Source of the DNA: Nostocaceae cyanobacterium CSSed10_463m
Lineage (GTDB): Bacteria > Cyanobacteriota > Cyanobacteriia > Cyanobacteriales > Nostocaceae
Assembly (NCBI GenBank): GCA_003556955.1
Contig: PWQB01000481.1
Coordinates: forward strand, 1 to 14,676
DNA: 14,676 nucleotides
Reading direction: 5' to 3'
The translations under genes were made by a program, and so were the position numbers. This document shows, one piece after another, positions 1 to 7,442 of the stretch (its first letter is position 1; every line of letters begins with the position of its first letter). The notes beneath the pieces are model-generated. The model had not been told where the DNA came from, did not search any database, and worked only from the letters and a program-made list of their open reading frames with translations.

Positions 1-148
1 AACAATAACAATCCGTCAAAAGACTATCGCCCGTATAAAATCTACCTTGTCTACTTTCCCTCCTTGTCTTCCAAGTCTTGCCTTCACAGATAACATTAAA
101 AACCTACCCTTGTGAGCTGCCTCTTCCCCCCTGCCCCTCTGCTTTCAT

Positions 149-646
149 CTAGCTGTCGCCATTACCAAAGCGCTTGATCAAATCTTCGGGGCGAAGATTT
201 GAGATAAATTCACGGAAGGCTTGCTGTTCGGCTTCATCAGCGTCACGATCAACGGGGATTGAAGCATCAGAAACCACTTCTTCCATAACCCAGATTGGGG
301 AATTTGTACGGAGAGCAACAGCGATCGCATCACTAGGACGCGCATCAATTTCTTTTTTAATTTCGCCTTGCTGGACAATTAAAGCCGCATAAAATGTGTC
401 CTTTTGTAAGGAGTGAATAATTACCTTTTCTAGAATCATAGAACATGACTCTAAAAGATTCACAATTAAGTCGTGTGTTAGCGGTCTGGGAGGCTTTTGA
501 TTTTCTAGCGCACCCATAATTGCTTTCGCTTGTTCCTGTCCAATATAAATTGGTAAAGCCCGTCGATCTGAGGCATCTTTCAAAAGTACGATGGGACTGC
601 GGGTTATGGCATCTAATGCTATGCCAGCGACTCTCATTTCAATCAT
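149..646 (-). CDS. DUF151 bifunctional nuclease (BFN) family protein
   Basis: 165-aa cytoplasmic protein of the DUF151/BFN family. Plant and bacterial members have been described as nucleases with DNase and RNase activity; the role in cyanobacteria is not established. The conserved core is visible: LKDASDRRALPIYIG near residues 23-37, and an EIDARPSDAIAVALR block around residues 99-113 that is the family hallmark. The C-terminus is acidic and ends in FGNGDS. The ATG at 646 is preferred over the in-frame ATG three codons later because AGAGG lies 7 nt upstream of it. It diverges from ribE across a 338-bp gap. Family assignment is firm; the biochemical role is inherited from the family name only. 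Confidence 0.88.
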   Translation of the reverse strand: MIEMRVAGIALDAITRSPIVLLKDASDRRALPIYIGQEQAKAIMGALENQKPPRPLTHDLIVNLLESCSMILEKVIIHSLQKDTFYAALIVQQGEIKKEIDARPSDAIAVALRTNSPIWVMEEVVSDASIPVDRDADEAEQQAFREFISNLRPEDLIKRFGNGDS

Positions 647-984
647 TGCCTAAGCCTCTACAATCCTATTAATGATTGGGCGCTCTGTAACAAATAATAC
701 TGTTTTCTGGGGTAACTTGAAGACGGGAATAAACATAAGCATTGTTCTCTATAATTGGTTCTATTAAACTCCGAACTTGTTGTGAACACCAGAGTAAGTC
801 AAAGTGGTCTACCTAGACAATAACCTGATTAACCAAGTATGCCTTGTGAAGGATGTGAATGTGTTAATAAATTTATAATAGAAACAGTCAGAAATTATAC
901 TTAATGTGTTGGGCATTATGTCAGAATTACAGTGGATTTTTCGCGGAATTAGACAATAAATAGAATTAGTTTGAGAAAAAAGAC
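647..984. other. Divergent intergenic region between DUF151 gene and ribE
   Basis: 338 bp without a credible gene. It must hold the promoters of both flanking genes. I see AT-rich DNA, one -10-like box toward ribE (listed separately) and no FMN-riboswitch-like conserved structure ahead of ribE. No large repeat is evident. Confidence 0.6.
874..879 (+). promoter_or_regulatory. Candidate -10 box for ribE
   Basis: A perfect TATAAT lies about 105 bp upstream of the GTG start of ribE, in the only long gap before that gene. No good -35 hexamer sits at 16-18 bp spacing, so this is a position-based guess. Confidence 0.25.
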
Positions 985-1647
985 GTGTTTACAGGATTAA
1001 TCCAAGCATTAGGAACGATGAAACCCATAGGGGGTGATTCGTGGCAAATTACCTTTGTAAGTCATTCCTCTGATGTCATTATGCAGGATTTGGCTTACGG
1101 CGACAGCGTGGCTGTAGATGGAGTTTGTTTAACAGTAGAGAAAATTTTAAACAATGGGTTTATCGCTACTGCTTCGCCGGAGACTCTACGCCGTACAACT
1201 TTGGGAGATGAGCAAACACAACAGGGATACGTCAACTTAGAAGCTTCGCTGCGGGTAGGGGGTAAAGTCGGCGGTCATTTTGTCATGGGTCATGTAGATG
1301 GTATCGGTCAATTGGTAACGGCCGCACAAACGGCTAGTTCTTGGGAAATGACTTTTACTGCACCCGAAGCGATCGCGCGGTATATTGTCCCCAAAGGTAG
1401 CATTGCTGTGAATGGTATCAGTCTGACAGTAGCTGAATATCGGCCGGAATTATCGCAGTTCACAGTGGCAGTCATTCCCCTAACTTATGAGGACACAAAT
1501 CTCCGCTATCTTGTCTCTGGCAGTTGGGTAAATTTAGAAGGGGATATTCTCGGCAAATATGTGGAAAAATTTCTTTCTCCTGGTAAACAACATTCAAAAA
1601 CCGATATGGTGACACCTAGTTTTTTAGCAGAACATGGGTATTTGTGA
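985..1647 (+). CDS. ribE: Riboflavin synthase, alpha subunit
   Basis: 220 aa, the usual length. It catalyses the last step of riboflavin synthesis: two 6,7-dimethyl-8-ribityllumazine molecules dismutate to riboflavin and 5-amino-6-ribitylaminouracil. The enzyme is normally a cytoplasmic homotrimer. The diagnostic N-terminus MFTGLIQ is present, and the two homologous lumazine-binding halves are visible: GVCLTV at 46-51 in the first and NGISLTV at 143-149 in the second, with GGHFVMGHVDG at 96-106 between them. The start is GTG at 985, fixed by the obligatory MFTGLI terminus; only a weak purine-rich GAGAAAAAAG precedes it. The gene stands alone and converges on the M23 peptidase gene. Confidence 0.95.
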   Translation: MFTGLIQALGTMKPIGGDSWQITFVSHSSDVIMQDLAYGDSVAVDGVCLTVEKILNNGFIATASPETLRRTTLGDEQTQQGYVNLEASLRVGGKVGGHFVMGHVDGIGQLVTAAQTASSWEMTFTAPEAIARYIVPKGSIAVNGISLTVAEYRPELSQFTVAVIPLTYEDTNLRYLVSGSWVNLEGDILGKYVEKFLSPGKQHSKTDMVTPSFLAEHGYL

Positions 1648-1650
1648 TGA

Positions 1651-1710
1651 GAGTTGGAGACGCGATGAATCTACAAGAGTTGGAGACGCGATGAATCGCG
1701 TCTCTACAAG
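1651..1710. repeat. Direct repeat plus perfect hairpin between convergent genes
   Basis: The string GAGTTGGAGACGCGATGAAT occurs twice about 24 bp apart (from about 1651 and 1675). The second copy continues into its own complement, giving a near loopless hairpin at 1683-1704 (arms GGAGACGCGA and TCGCGTCTCC-like, 9-10 bp). Such GAGACGCGAT palindromes are interspersed repeats in Nostoc-type genomes. It lies between the stop codons of ribE and the M23 gene and could act as a bidirectional terminator, although no long T-run follows. Confidence 0.6.
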
Positions 1711-1716
1711 AGGGTG

Positions 1717-3405
1717 CTAGCTATCTGGTTCTTGGGTAACGCGAGCTGTTTGTAACGCTTGTACCAACTGATTAAGGGCGACTTGTAATTGTACACCTGA
1801 GTCAACAGCAACCCAACCTTCTGGTTTGAGGTGGCGAACTTCAAAGTGCAGGTGAGGCCCTGTGGAGTTACCAGTGCTACCCACTCGCCCAATGACGGTT
1901 CCTTGTTCTACCCTTTGACCGGGTTGAACAAACAATTCTGACAAATGAGCGTAAAGGGTTTGTTGTGCGGAAGCGTGATTCACAATTACGGTTAAACCAT
2001 AACCACCCATCCAATTAGCAGCTTGTACTGTACCATCTGCGGCTGCTAGTACTGGTGTACCTGTTGGTGCGGCTAAATCTGTGCCGGAGTGGAAACGGCG
2101 ATCGCCTGTAATGGGATGAGTTCTCCAGCCAAATACAGAACTAATGCGAGCAGGTATGGAAAGGGGAAATATCATACCCCCATCACCACGATAAGCGAGT
2201 CTCCCAGTGAAGGGAATTTGTGGCAGTACAGACGCTAGTTGGAAGTCGTAAGATACTGTACTGGGTCGGGGTGCAACATTCGCTGCTGTCATTGGTGGGG
2301 GTAGAGTTTCACTACGGGATGCAATGGGAGATGCAGTAGCGAAATCACTAGGGTTAGGGATAAACCGATTCGGGCGAGAAGCAGTTTTGCTAGCTCCACT
2401 AGATGCAGTTTGACTAGGAGTCCATGTATTATTACTGTTATTCGTGGCTACTGGTCGAGCTGCTGCAACCTTTGCTACCTGAGTATTTTGGCTGGCTTGA
2501 AGCCAGTTGGGTGCTGTTTTCCCATCAGAATTAGCTACTTGTTGATTGCGGGTAGGTGACTGGGGTGGTTGAGCGCAATTATTGACTGATATAGTTTGCC
2601 CAGAGGGTAAAACGGTTTGACAACCACTAGAGCGTTCTGTTAGCACCACAGAGTTGGGGGCTTGATAAGTAGCCGCAGTATTGGTGTTGTAATTGTTAGG
2701 ATCAATATAGGCGTTTTTAAAATCCCTGGTTGTGTCTGTGGTGGCGCTAGTGGTGCTGTTAGAGTTATTTGCTGGTTGGGCAATTTCTGGGAGTTTTTCC
2801 AGTAAGATGCGGGGTGTAGTCGGTTGGGCTACTTCTGTTTTGGGGCTTTGCGGAGTGACATTTGCTCTGGGAGGGGAAAACTCAACTTGGGGTTTTTCCT
2901 GACTCACATTTGCTCTGGGAGGAGAAACCTGAACTTGGGGTTTCTGTGGAGTGACATTTGCTCTGGGAGGGGAAACCTGAACTTGGGGTTTCTGAGGAGT
3001 CACATTTGCTCTGGGAGGAGAAACCTGAACTTGGGGTTTCTGAGGAGTGACATTTGCTCTGGGAGGAGAAGCCTCTTGTCTGGTGCGTAATCTTTGTCTG
3101 AGATCAGCTTGTTGTTCTGCAACTGAAGATTGTGGTTGAGATGGTGCAGAAGAAGCGGTCTCTTTCTGGACATTAGTTGGAATTACTACTGCTGGCCGAG
3201 AGCTTTCAACAGTGGGAACAATATTATCTATAACTGTTTCTGCTTGGGCAATTGCCAAACCGCCACTTAAAAAACTAGCACTACTTAGCAAAAAAAAGCT
3301 TTGTGCTGGTAGCGTAGAGGCATAAATGTGCAACAGCTTTCCGTAAGGATAGCGTCTTGATGAGTTGTTTAAATTGTGTTGGGCAGATTTATGGCGCTGC
3401 GTCAT
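1717..3405 (-). CDS. M23 family (LytM-type) metallopeptidase with Pro-rich repeat linker
   Basis: Predicted exported zinc endopeptidase acting on peptidoglycan cross-bridges, 562 aa from the chosen start. Order: basic N-terminus, hydrophobic signal or anchor segment at about 33-55 ending in AQA, five 16-residue repeats of SPPRANVTPQKPQVQV type at about 113-192, a long Ser/Thr/Asn/Pro-rich linker, then the M23 domain at about 400-535. The domain carries HSGTD (H439, D443), YAHL (H487) and HLHFEV (H518, H520), so the zinc/catalytic set is complete. The frame is open up to a TTG at 3486, but ATG at 3405 has GAGAG about 6 nt upstream while the TTG has no usable ribosome binding site; I chose the ATG. 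It lies 83 bp downstream of birA, same strand. Exact substrate and the role in septal or filament biology are unknown. Confidence 0.9.
   Translation of the reverse strand: MTQRHKSAQHNLNNSSRRYPYGKLLHIYASTLPAQSFFLLSSASFLSGGLAIAQAETVIDNIVPTVESSRPAVVIPTNVQKETASSAPSQPQSSVAEQQADLRQRLRTRQEASPPRANVTPQKPQVQVSPPRANVTPQKPQVQVSPPRANVTPQKPQVQVSPPRANVSQEKPQVEFSPPRANVTPQSPKTEVAQPTTPRILLEKLPEIAQPANNSNSTTSATTDTTRDFKNAYIDPNNYNTNTAATYQAPNSVVLTERSSGCQTVLPSGQTISVNNCAQPPQSPTRNQQVANSDGKTAPNWLQASQNTQVAKVAAARPVATNNSNNTWTPSQTASSGASKTASRPNRFIPNPSDFATASPIASRSETLPPPMTAANVAPRPSTVSYDFQLASVLPQIPFTGRLAYRGDGGMIFPLSIPARISSVFGWRTHPITGDRRFHSGTDLAAPTGTPVLAAADGTVQAANWMGGYGLTVIVNHASAQQTLYAHLSELFVQPGQRVEQGTVIGRVGSTGNSTGPHLHFEVRHLKPEGWVAVDSGVQLQVALNQLVQALQTARVTQEPDS
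2830..3069 (-). repeat. Five 48-bp in-frame tandem repeats inside the M23 gene
   Basis: The anchor ACATTTGCTCTGGGAGG (plus-strand reading) recurs at 2858, 2906, 2954, 3002 and 3050, exactly every 48 bp. This encodes 16-residue units with an SPPRANV core. The copies nearest the protein N-terminus are nearly identical; the two toward the C-terminal side have drifted (SQEKPQVEF, TPQSPKTEV). The unit is a multiple of three, so copy number can change without a frameshift. Confidence 0.9.
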
Positions 3406-3488
3406 TGTTTCTCTCAGTTGTTTTAAATGAATCTCAAGAGATGATGTCAGTGGTTTGTGTTGCCCAAAGAGCGAAATTTTCAACAAAC

Positions 3489-4307
3489 CTAAAATAAAAC
3501 AGACGATTTACGGTAACCCAAACTGATTGTACCGGGTTCTACATAAATTTCTGGTGTTGTTATTCCATTTGGATCACAAGTTTCAAAAGATACATGAAGA
3601 TTCCCCTGTGAAGTTACGCCAATGACTGTTCCTAAAAGATTATTGATGTATACCTGATCACCGATATTTGTCAATAATTCTAAATATCGAGACAAGATGA
3701 CACTTACTCCTTCTTGACACAGACACTGTATACCGGATTCTATTCCCAGTAAAACTGTAGAAGTTAGCATTTCCAGACAAGAGATAGCCTGAGTAGGCTG
3801 GGAAACTTGCCAGGATTCGAGATTGATGCCTGTATCAGGTACGGGATTACTCCAGTTGATGCCGACACCAATTACTGCTTGTATGATTTGTCCATTGTGG
3901 ACTTTTGTTTCTGTTAAAATGCCGCCGAGTTTGCGATTATGCAAAACTAAGTCGTTAGGCCATTTAATGCCCACACTTACGCCACACTGACGCAACCTAG
4001 CAGCAATTCCCCAAGCACTAGCTAAGGTGAGTTGATAACTATCAGTAGCTTCTAGTTTAGGAACAATACCCACCGAAAGATATAGTCCCCCGGTGGGAGA
4101 AATCCACTGACGACCCCATTGTCCTCTACCAGAGGTTTGCTGTGTGGCAATGACTACAGATTTTTTATCCGCTCCTTGTTTGATCAAGTCCCACAAGGTC
4201 TGATTTGTTGAGGATACACTTTCAAAAATATGTAGGGAGGATGGTAAATAAGTATCCCCACGTTCCGATTTCAGAGCAGTTTCCAAGAGTTGCCGATTAA
4301 ATCCCAC
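3489..4307 (-). CDS. birA: Biotin--[acetyl-CoA carboxylase] ligase
   Basis: 272-aa cytoplasmic ligase that forms biotinyl-5'-AMP and transfers biotin to the lysine of the acetyl-CoA carboxylase carrier protein (AccB), feeding fatty-acid synthesis. Catalytic-domain signatures are present: SGRGQWGRQW at 59-68 (adenylate loop), KWPNDL at 115-120 and KLGGIL at 126-131, followed by the small C-terminal beta domain. There is no N-terminal helix-turn-helix, so this is the monofunctional (class I) type and not a transcriptional repressor. The start is GTG at 4307. The gene is divergent from pgeF, with 76 bp between start codons. Confidence 0.93.
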   Translation of the reverse strand: MGFNRQLLETALKSERGDTYLPSSLHIFESVSSTNQTLWDLIKQGADKKSVVIATQQTSGRGQWGRQWISPTGGLYLSVGIVPKLEATDSYQLTLASAWGIAARLRQCGVSVGIKWPNDLVLHNRKLGGILTETKVHNGQIIQAVIGVGINWSNPVPDTGINLESWQVSQPTQAISCLEMLTSTVLLGIESGIQCLCQEGVSVILSRYLELLTNIGDQVYINNLLGTVIGVTSQGNLHVSFETCDPNGITTPEIYVEPGTISLGYRKSSVLF

Positions 4308-4383
4308 AGTCGTTAACCGAAATCCCGTTGTTCAAGTTAGCATTAATTGATTGATTTTGATTGCTGTTTCGATTTGGTTCAAG

Positions 4384-5154
4384 ATGCACACTTGGCACTG
4401 GCACAATTGGCAAGGACTACCCTATCTTACTTGTAGTCTTCTCAAAGATTGGCATCACGGCTTCTTTACTCAGCAGTTTTGGCCGCGATCGCCTCACGAT
4501 TTGACAAAAGCACTGCACCCAGAAGCATCAGCTTATCGTTTGCAGCAGGTACATGGCAATATAGTTCTCACCCCACAAGAAATTGAGCAGCAGTTAGGCT
4601 CAGAAGATTCTAGCTTAGTCTTGGGAGATGGTTTAATCAGCGAACATCCTCTACAAGCTGTGTGGGTAGCCAGCGCTGATTGTACACCTGTATTGATTGG
4701 GGATCTCAAAACTAGACAAGTAGCAGCACTACACGCGGGTTGGCGAGGGACTGCGGCGAAGATTGTTCCCCAAGCGATCGCGCGACTGCAAAATCAAGGT
4801 AGTCAACTGGATGACTTACGGATTGCAATGGGGCCAGCTATCGCCGGTGAAGTTTATCAAGTTTCTCTGAAAGTAGCGGCTGAAGTGGGTGCTAGTATTA
4901 CACCCCATGCAGAAGAACAGCAGATTATCGCTGCTTTGCATCAGTTACCCAATTCACCTTTATTCGCAGATCCTGAACCTGGGAAAGTTAAATTGGATGT
5001 ACGTCGAGTCAATGTTTTACAACTGGAAAGCTTGGGTATTAGCGCTGAACAAATTGCGATCGCGCCTTACTGTACTTACCAAACTCCAGAATATTTCTTT
5101 TCTTATCGTCGGGAGCAACAGAAAAAAATTCAATGGTCAGGAATTGTCCGGTGA
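4384..5154 (+). CDS. pgeF: Peptidoglycan editing factor PgeF / laccase-domain purine nucleoside enzyme
   Basis: 256-aa protein of the YfiH/YlmD/FAMIN family. Members are zinc enzymes acting on purine nucleosides (phosphorylase and adenosine deaminase activities) and were earlier called multicopper polyphenol oxidases; in E. coli PgeF affects peptidoglycan composition. The metal-binding triad is visible: the His of QQVHG (residue 57), the Cys of ADCTP (100) and the His of HAGWRG (117). The C-terminal YCTYQTPEYFFSYRR is also typical. The frame opens at a TTG at 4351, but ATG at 4384 gives the family-like N-terminus MHTWHWHNW; I chose that. The ribosome binding site is weak either way. Confidence 0.88.
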   Translation: MHTWHWHNWQGLPYLTCSLLKDWHHGFFTQQFWPRSPHDLTKALHPEASAYRLQQVHGNIVLTPQEIEQQLGSEDSSLVLGDGLISEHPLQAVWVASADCTPVLIGDLKTRQVAALHAGWRGTAAKIVPQAIARLQNQGSQLDDLRIAMGPAIAGEVYQVSLKVAAEVGASITPHAEEQQIIAALHQLPNSPLFADPEPGKVKLDVRRVNVLQLESLGISAEQIAIAPYCTYQTPEYFFSYRREQQKKIQWSGIVR

Positions 5155-5180
5155 TCATCTTGGTGATCAGATGATTTTTT
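5154..5180 (+). terminator. Possible weak rho-independent terminator after pgeF
   Basis: ATCATCT (5154-5160) can pair with AGATGAT (5169-5175) across an 8-nt loop, followed directly by a run of six T. It begins at the pgeF stop codon. The stem is short and AT-rich, so termination may be partial and could allow read-through into the phosphoesterase pair. Confidence 0.4.
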
Positions 5181-5223
5181 CGTTAAACTGTAATCTCCAT
5201 AATTGAAGTTTATTAAATACCTT

Positions 5224-6054
5224 ATGCACTGGTTATTATCTGGGCCGTTGAGTAAGCAGAGTTTAACGGTGAAGATTAAAGATTTACCTGTATCTTTGGA
5301 AGGTAAGAAATTGGTGCAAATGTCAGACTTTCATTATGATGGTTTGCGACTGTCAGAAGAAATGTTAGCAAAGGCGATCGCCACTAGCAACCAATTAAAA
5401 CCGGATTTAGTTGTATTGACTGGCGACTATGTAACCACAAGCGCCGCACCCATTCATGACTTAGCTTTACGACTCAAACAGCTAGAAAGTCAGGCTGGTA
5501 TTTATGCCATCTTGGGTAATCATGATATATATTACAAAAATTCCAAAAGCGAAATTACCAACGCCCTAACTAGCATTGGGGTTAACGTCCTGTGGAATGA
5601 AATCGCCTATCCTTTTGGTAAAGAATTACCCTTAGTCGGACTAGCCGATATTTATTCACGAGAATTTAAGCCTAAAGCAGTTATGAATCAACTAGATCCT
5701 AATATACCTCGGATTGTGTTATCTCATAACCCTGATACGGCGGAATTATTGCAAGGGTGGCGAGTAGATTTGCAATTATCTGGTCACACACATGGCGGAC
5801 AAATTGTGATTCCAGGAATAGGGCCGATATTAGTTGCATACGAAAAAATTGTGAAAAATATACCTAAAAAAATCCGGTATCGCTTTTCTTTTTTGCGAAG
5901 CAATTACTTTATCACTCGCCATTGGGAATGGGCGCAAGGTTTACATCAAGTAGGTAATAATCAACTATATATCAATCGTGGTTTAGGAACTTATTTACCA
6001 GGACGTTTATTTTGTCCTCCTGAAGTAACAGAAATTATCCTCCAAAAGGCATAG
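5224..6054 (+). CDS. Metallophosphoesterase (YaeI/YkuE-like), paralogue 1
   Basis: 276-aa calcineurin-like phosphoesterase with a complete dinuclear metal site: D35 and H37 in SDFHYDG, D68 in TGDYV, N99 and H100 in GNHD, H168 in SHNP, and H188/H190 in GHTHGGQ. The closest recognised type is the YaeI/YkuE group of phosphodiesterases, some of which act on lipid pyrophosphates or phospholipids; the true substrate cannot be read from sequence. The frame opens at a TTG at 5203, but ATG at 5224 begins with MHWL exactly as the downstream paralogue does, so I chose it. The N-terminus is only mildly hydrophobic and is not a clear signal peptide. Confidence 0.88.
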   Translation: MHWLLSGPLSKQSLTVKIKDLPVSLEGKKLVQMSDFHYDGLRLSEEMLAKAIATSNQLKPDLVVLTGDYVTTSAAPIHDLALRLKQLESQAGIYAILGNHDIYYKNSKSEITNALTSIGVNVLWNEIAYPFGKELPLVGLADIYSREFKPKAVMNQLDPNIPRIVLSHNPDTAELLQGWRVDLQLSGHTHGGQIVIPGIGPILVAYEKIVKNIPKKIRYRFSFLRSNYFITRHWEWAQGLHQVGNNQLYINRGLGTYLPGRLFCPPEVTEIILQKA

Positions 6055-6152
6055 TTTCACCCAAATAAACATTAATTTTTGGTACTTAACCAAGATTTAT
6101 TTTGATTTTTGATAAGCTGTAAACACTGGTATGAGGAGTCTGGTGTTGCCCT

Positions 6153-6986
6153 ATGCACTGGTTGTTTACAGGACGTTTAAGAGTAGATAAAATAACGGTT
6201 AAGATTGCGGATTTACCACAATCTTTGCAAGGTACAAAGCTGGTACAGTTGACAGACTTTCACTATGATGGTTTGCGATTGTCTGAAGAACTTTTAGCAC
6301 AAGCTATTGCTGCTAGTAATGAAGCTGAACCTGATATAATTCTCTTAACTGGCGACTATGTAACCGATGATCCGACACCAATTCACGAATTAGCTTTACG
6401 ACTAAAACATCTCCAAAGTCGTTGCGGTATTTACGCCGTCCTCGGCAATCATGATATACATTACAAGCACTCAAAAGCAGAAATTACATCTGCACTCACT
6501 AGCATTGGTGTTAAAGTCCTGTGGAATGAAATAGCCTATCCTCTAGGACAAGATTTACCAATCATAGGACTAGCTGAATATTGGTCACGGGAATTTAACC
6601 CCGCACCAGTTATGGATTTACTCAATTCTGATATCCCCCGCATTGTTTTATCTCATAACCCAGATACTGCCAAAATTTTGCAAAAGTGGCGTGTAGATTT
6701 GCAATTATCTGGACATACCCACGGAGGTCATATAGTTATACCAGGATTTGGCCCGGCAATTTTTCATTATCAAAAGTTGCTGAAAAAACTTCCTAAAAAA
6801 ATACAACCTTGGAAACCATTATTACTAGGAGATTGTACGAAGGTAGTAAAATACTGGGAATGGGCTAAAGGTTTTCATCAAGTGTCAAAAAATCAGCTGT
6901 ACGTTAATCGAGGTTTAGGAACTTATCGCCCAGGACGTTTATTTTGTCCACCTGAAGTTACTGTAATTACGTTAATGAGCCAATAG
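6153..6986 (+). CDS. Metallophosphoesterase (YaeI/YkuE-like), paralogue 2
   Basis: 277-aa tandem paralogue of the preceding gene, 98 bp downstream on the same strand. All metal-site motifs are intact: TDFHYDG, TGDYVTD, GNHD, SHNPDTA and GHTHGGH. The two proteins align without large gaps and agree at roughly two thirds of positions by eye. They differ most in a loop at about residues 200-235 just after GHTHGG, which lies near the active site in this fold. Both copies appear functional, so subfunctionalisation (different substrate or expression) is more likely than decay. The start ATG at 6153 opens with MHWLFTG. Confidence 0.88.
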   Translation: MHWLFTGRLRVDKITVKIADLPQSLQGTKLVQLTDFHYDGLRLSEELLAQAIAASNEAEPDIILLTGDYVTDDPTPIHELALRLKHLQSRCGIYAVLGNHDIHYKHSKAEITSALTSIGVKVLWNEIAYPLGQDLPIIGLAEYWSREFNPAPVMDLLNSDIPRIVLSHNPDTAKILQKWRVDLQLSGHTHGGHIVIPGFGPAIFHYQKLLKKLPKKIQPWKPLLLGDCTKVVKYWEWAKGFHQVSKNQLYVNRGLGTYRPGRLFCPPEVTVITLMSQ

Positions 6987-7004
6987 TTATTGATTACATA
7001 TTCG

Positions 7005-7055
7005 TAAACCGCCACAAGTTACGATGGAAAAGTATCAGTAACCCACGGCGGTTTA
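7005..7055 (+). terminator. Inverted repeat TAAACCGCC/GGCGGTTTA after phosphoesterase 2
   Basis: TAAACCGCC at 7005-7013 is perfectly complementary to GGCGGTTTA at 7047-7055, with a 33-nt loop, 18 bp after the stop codon. An AT-rich stretch follows (TTAAAG...ATTTTT). The position suggests transcript-end formation, but the loop is long for a classic intrinsic terminator. Confidence 0.4.
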
Positions 7056-7111
7056 TTAAAGTTGCAATTTTTCGAGAAGATTTCAAAAACAGGGTAAACT
7101 AACTCAACTAA

Positions 7112-7329
7112 AGTGGACAATTTTCGCAATCGTTGATCTCAAAATTGAGCATCCTTGATTTCGATAAACAGGCATCTCTCGCTCGTAAGTTCAAACACCT
7201 CCTAAAAAATCAATCGACTCAAGGCTGAAAAAACTTTTAGAGGATGCGACAACTGAGGATGGATTGCGAGATCAATTAGAGCAGGAGGTACAAGCTCTAA
7301 CTTCAAGTTTTAGTTTAATTAACTCTTAA
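7112..7329 (+). pseudogene. Possible frameshifted remnant of a small protein gene
   Basis: Two overlapping plus-strand frames look coding. One runs from 7112 to a TGA at 7226-7228 and includes DFDKQASLARKFKHLLKNQ. The other is open from 7189 to a TAA at 7327-7329 and reads RLKKLLEDATTEDGLRDQLE, then continues to the stop. The second is rich in charged, helix-forming residues as in a coiled coil. A single indel at about 7190-7220 would join them. There is no good start codon or ribosome binding site and I do not recognise a family, so this is a tentative call. Confidence 0.3.
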
Positions 7330-7442
7330 CCTGTTTGTACCTTGAAATTAATGTAGCACCTCAGATTCAATTTATGTGAGATGTTTACCAAACTTTAATA
7401 GCATTAATTTGCTGTAATAATTGAGTAATATTTCTTAAAGTT

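Larger units (their letters stand above)
6987..7442. other. Gene-poor interval with inverted repeat and decayed coding remnant
   Basis: 456 bp between the second phosphoesterase and the 3' end of the WD40 gene. No intact gene is seen. It holds a 9-bp inverted repeat near its left end and a coding-like remnant at 7112-7329, both listed separately. The last 110 bp before the WD40 stop codon are AT-rich with nothing recognisable. Confidence 0.6.

Noticed and set aside
887..900. NtcA-like site (GTC-N8-TAC) upstream of ribE
   Set aside because: The left half-site lacks the required A of GTA and no well-placed -10 follows; there is also no reason to expect nitrogen control of ribE.
647..984. FMN riboswitch ahead of ribE
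   Set aside because: I see no conserved RFN-type arrangement of short paired segments; the region is plain AT-rich DNA.
2824..3090. 88-aa plus-strand repetitive frame
   Set aside because: It is a shadow of the 48-bp repeat in the M23 gene; a repeat unit divisible by three keeps the other frames open as well.
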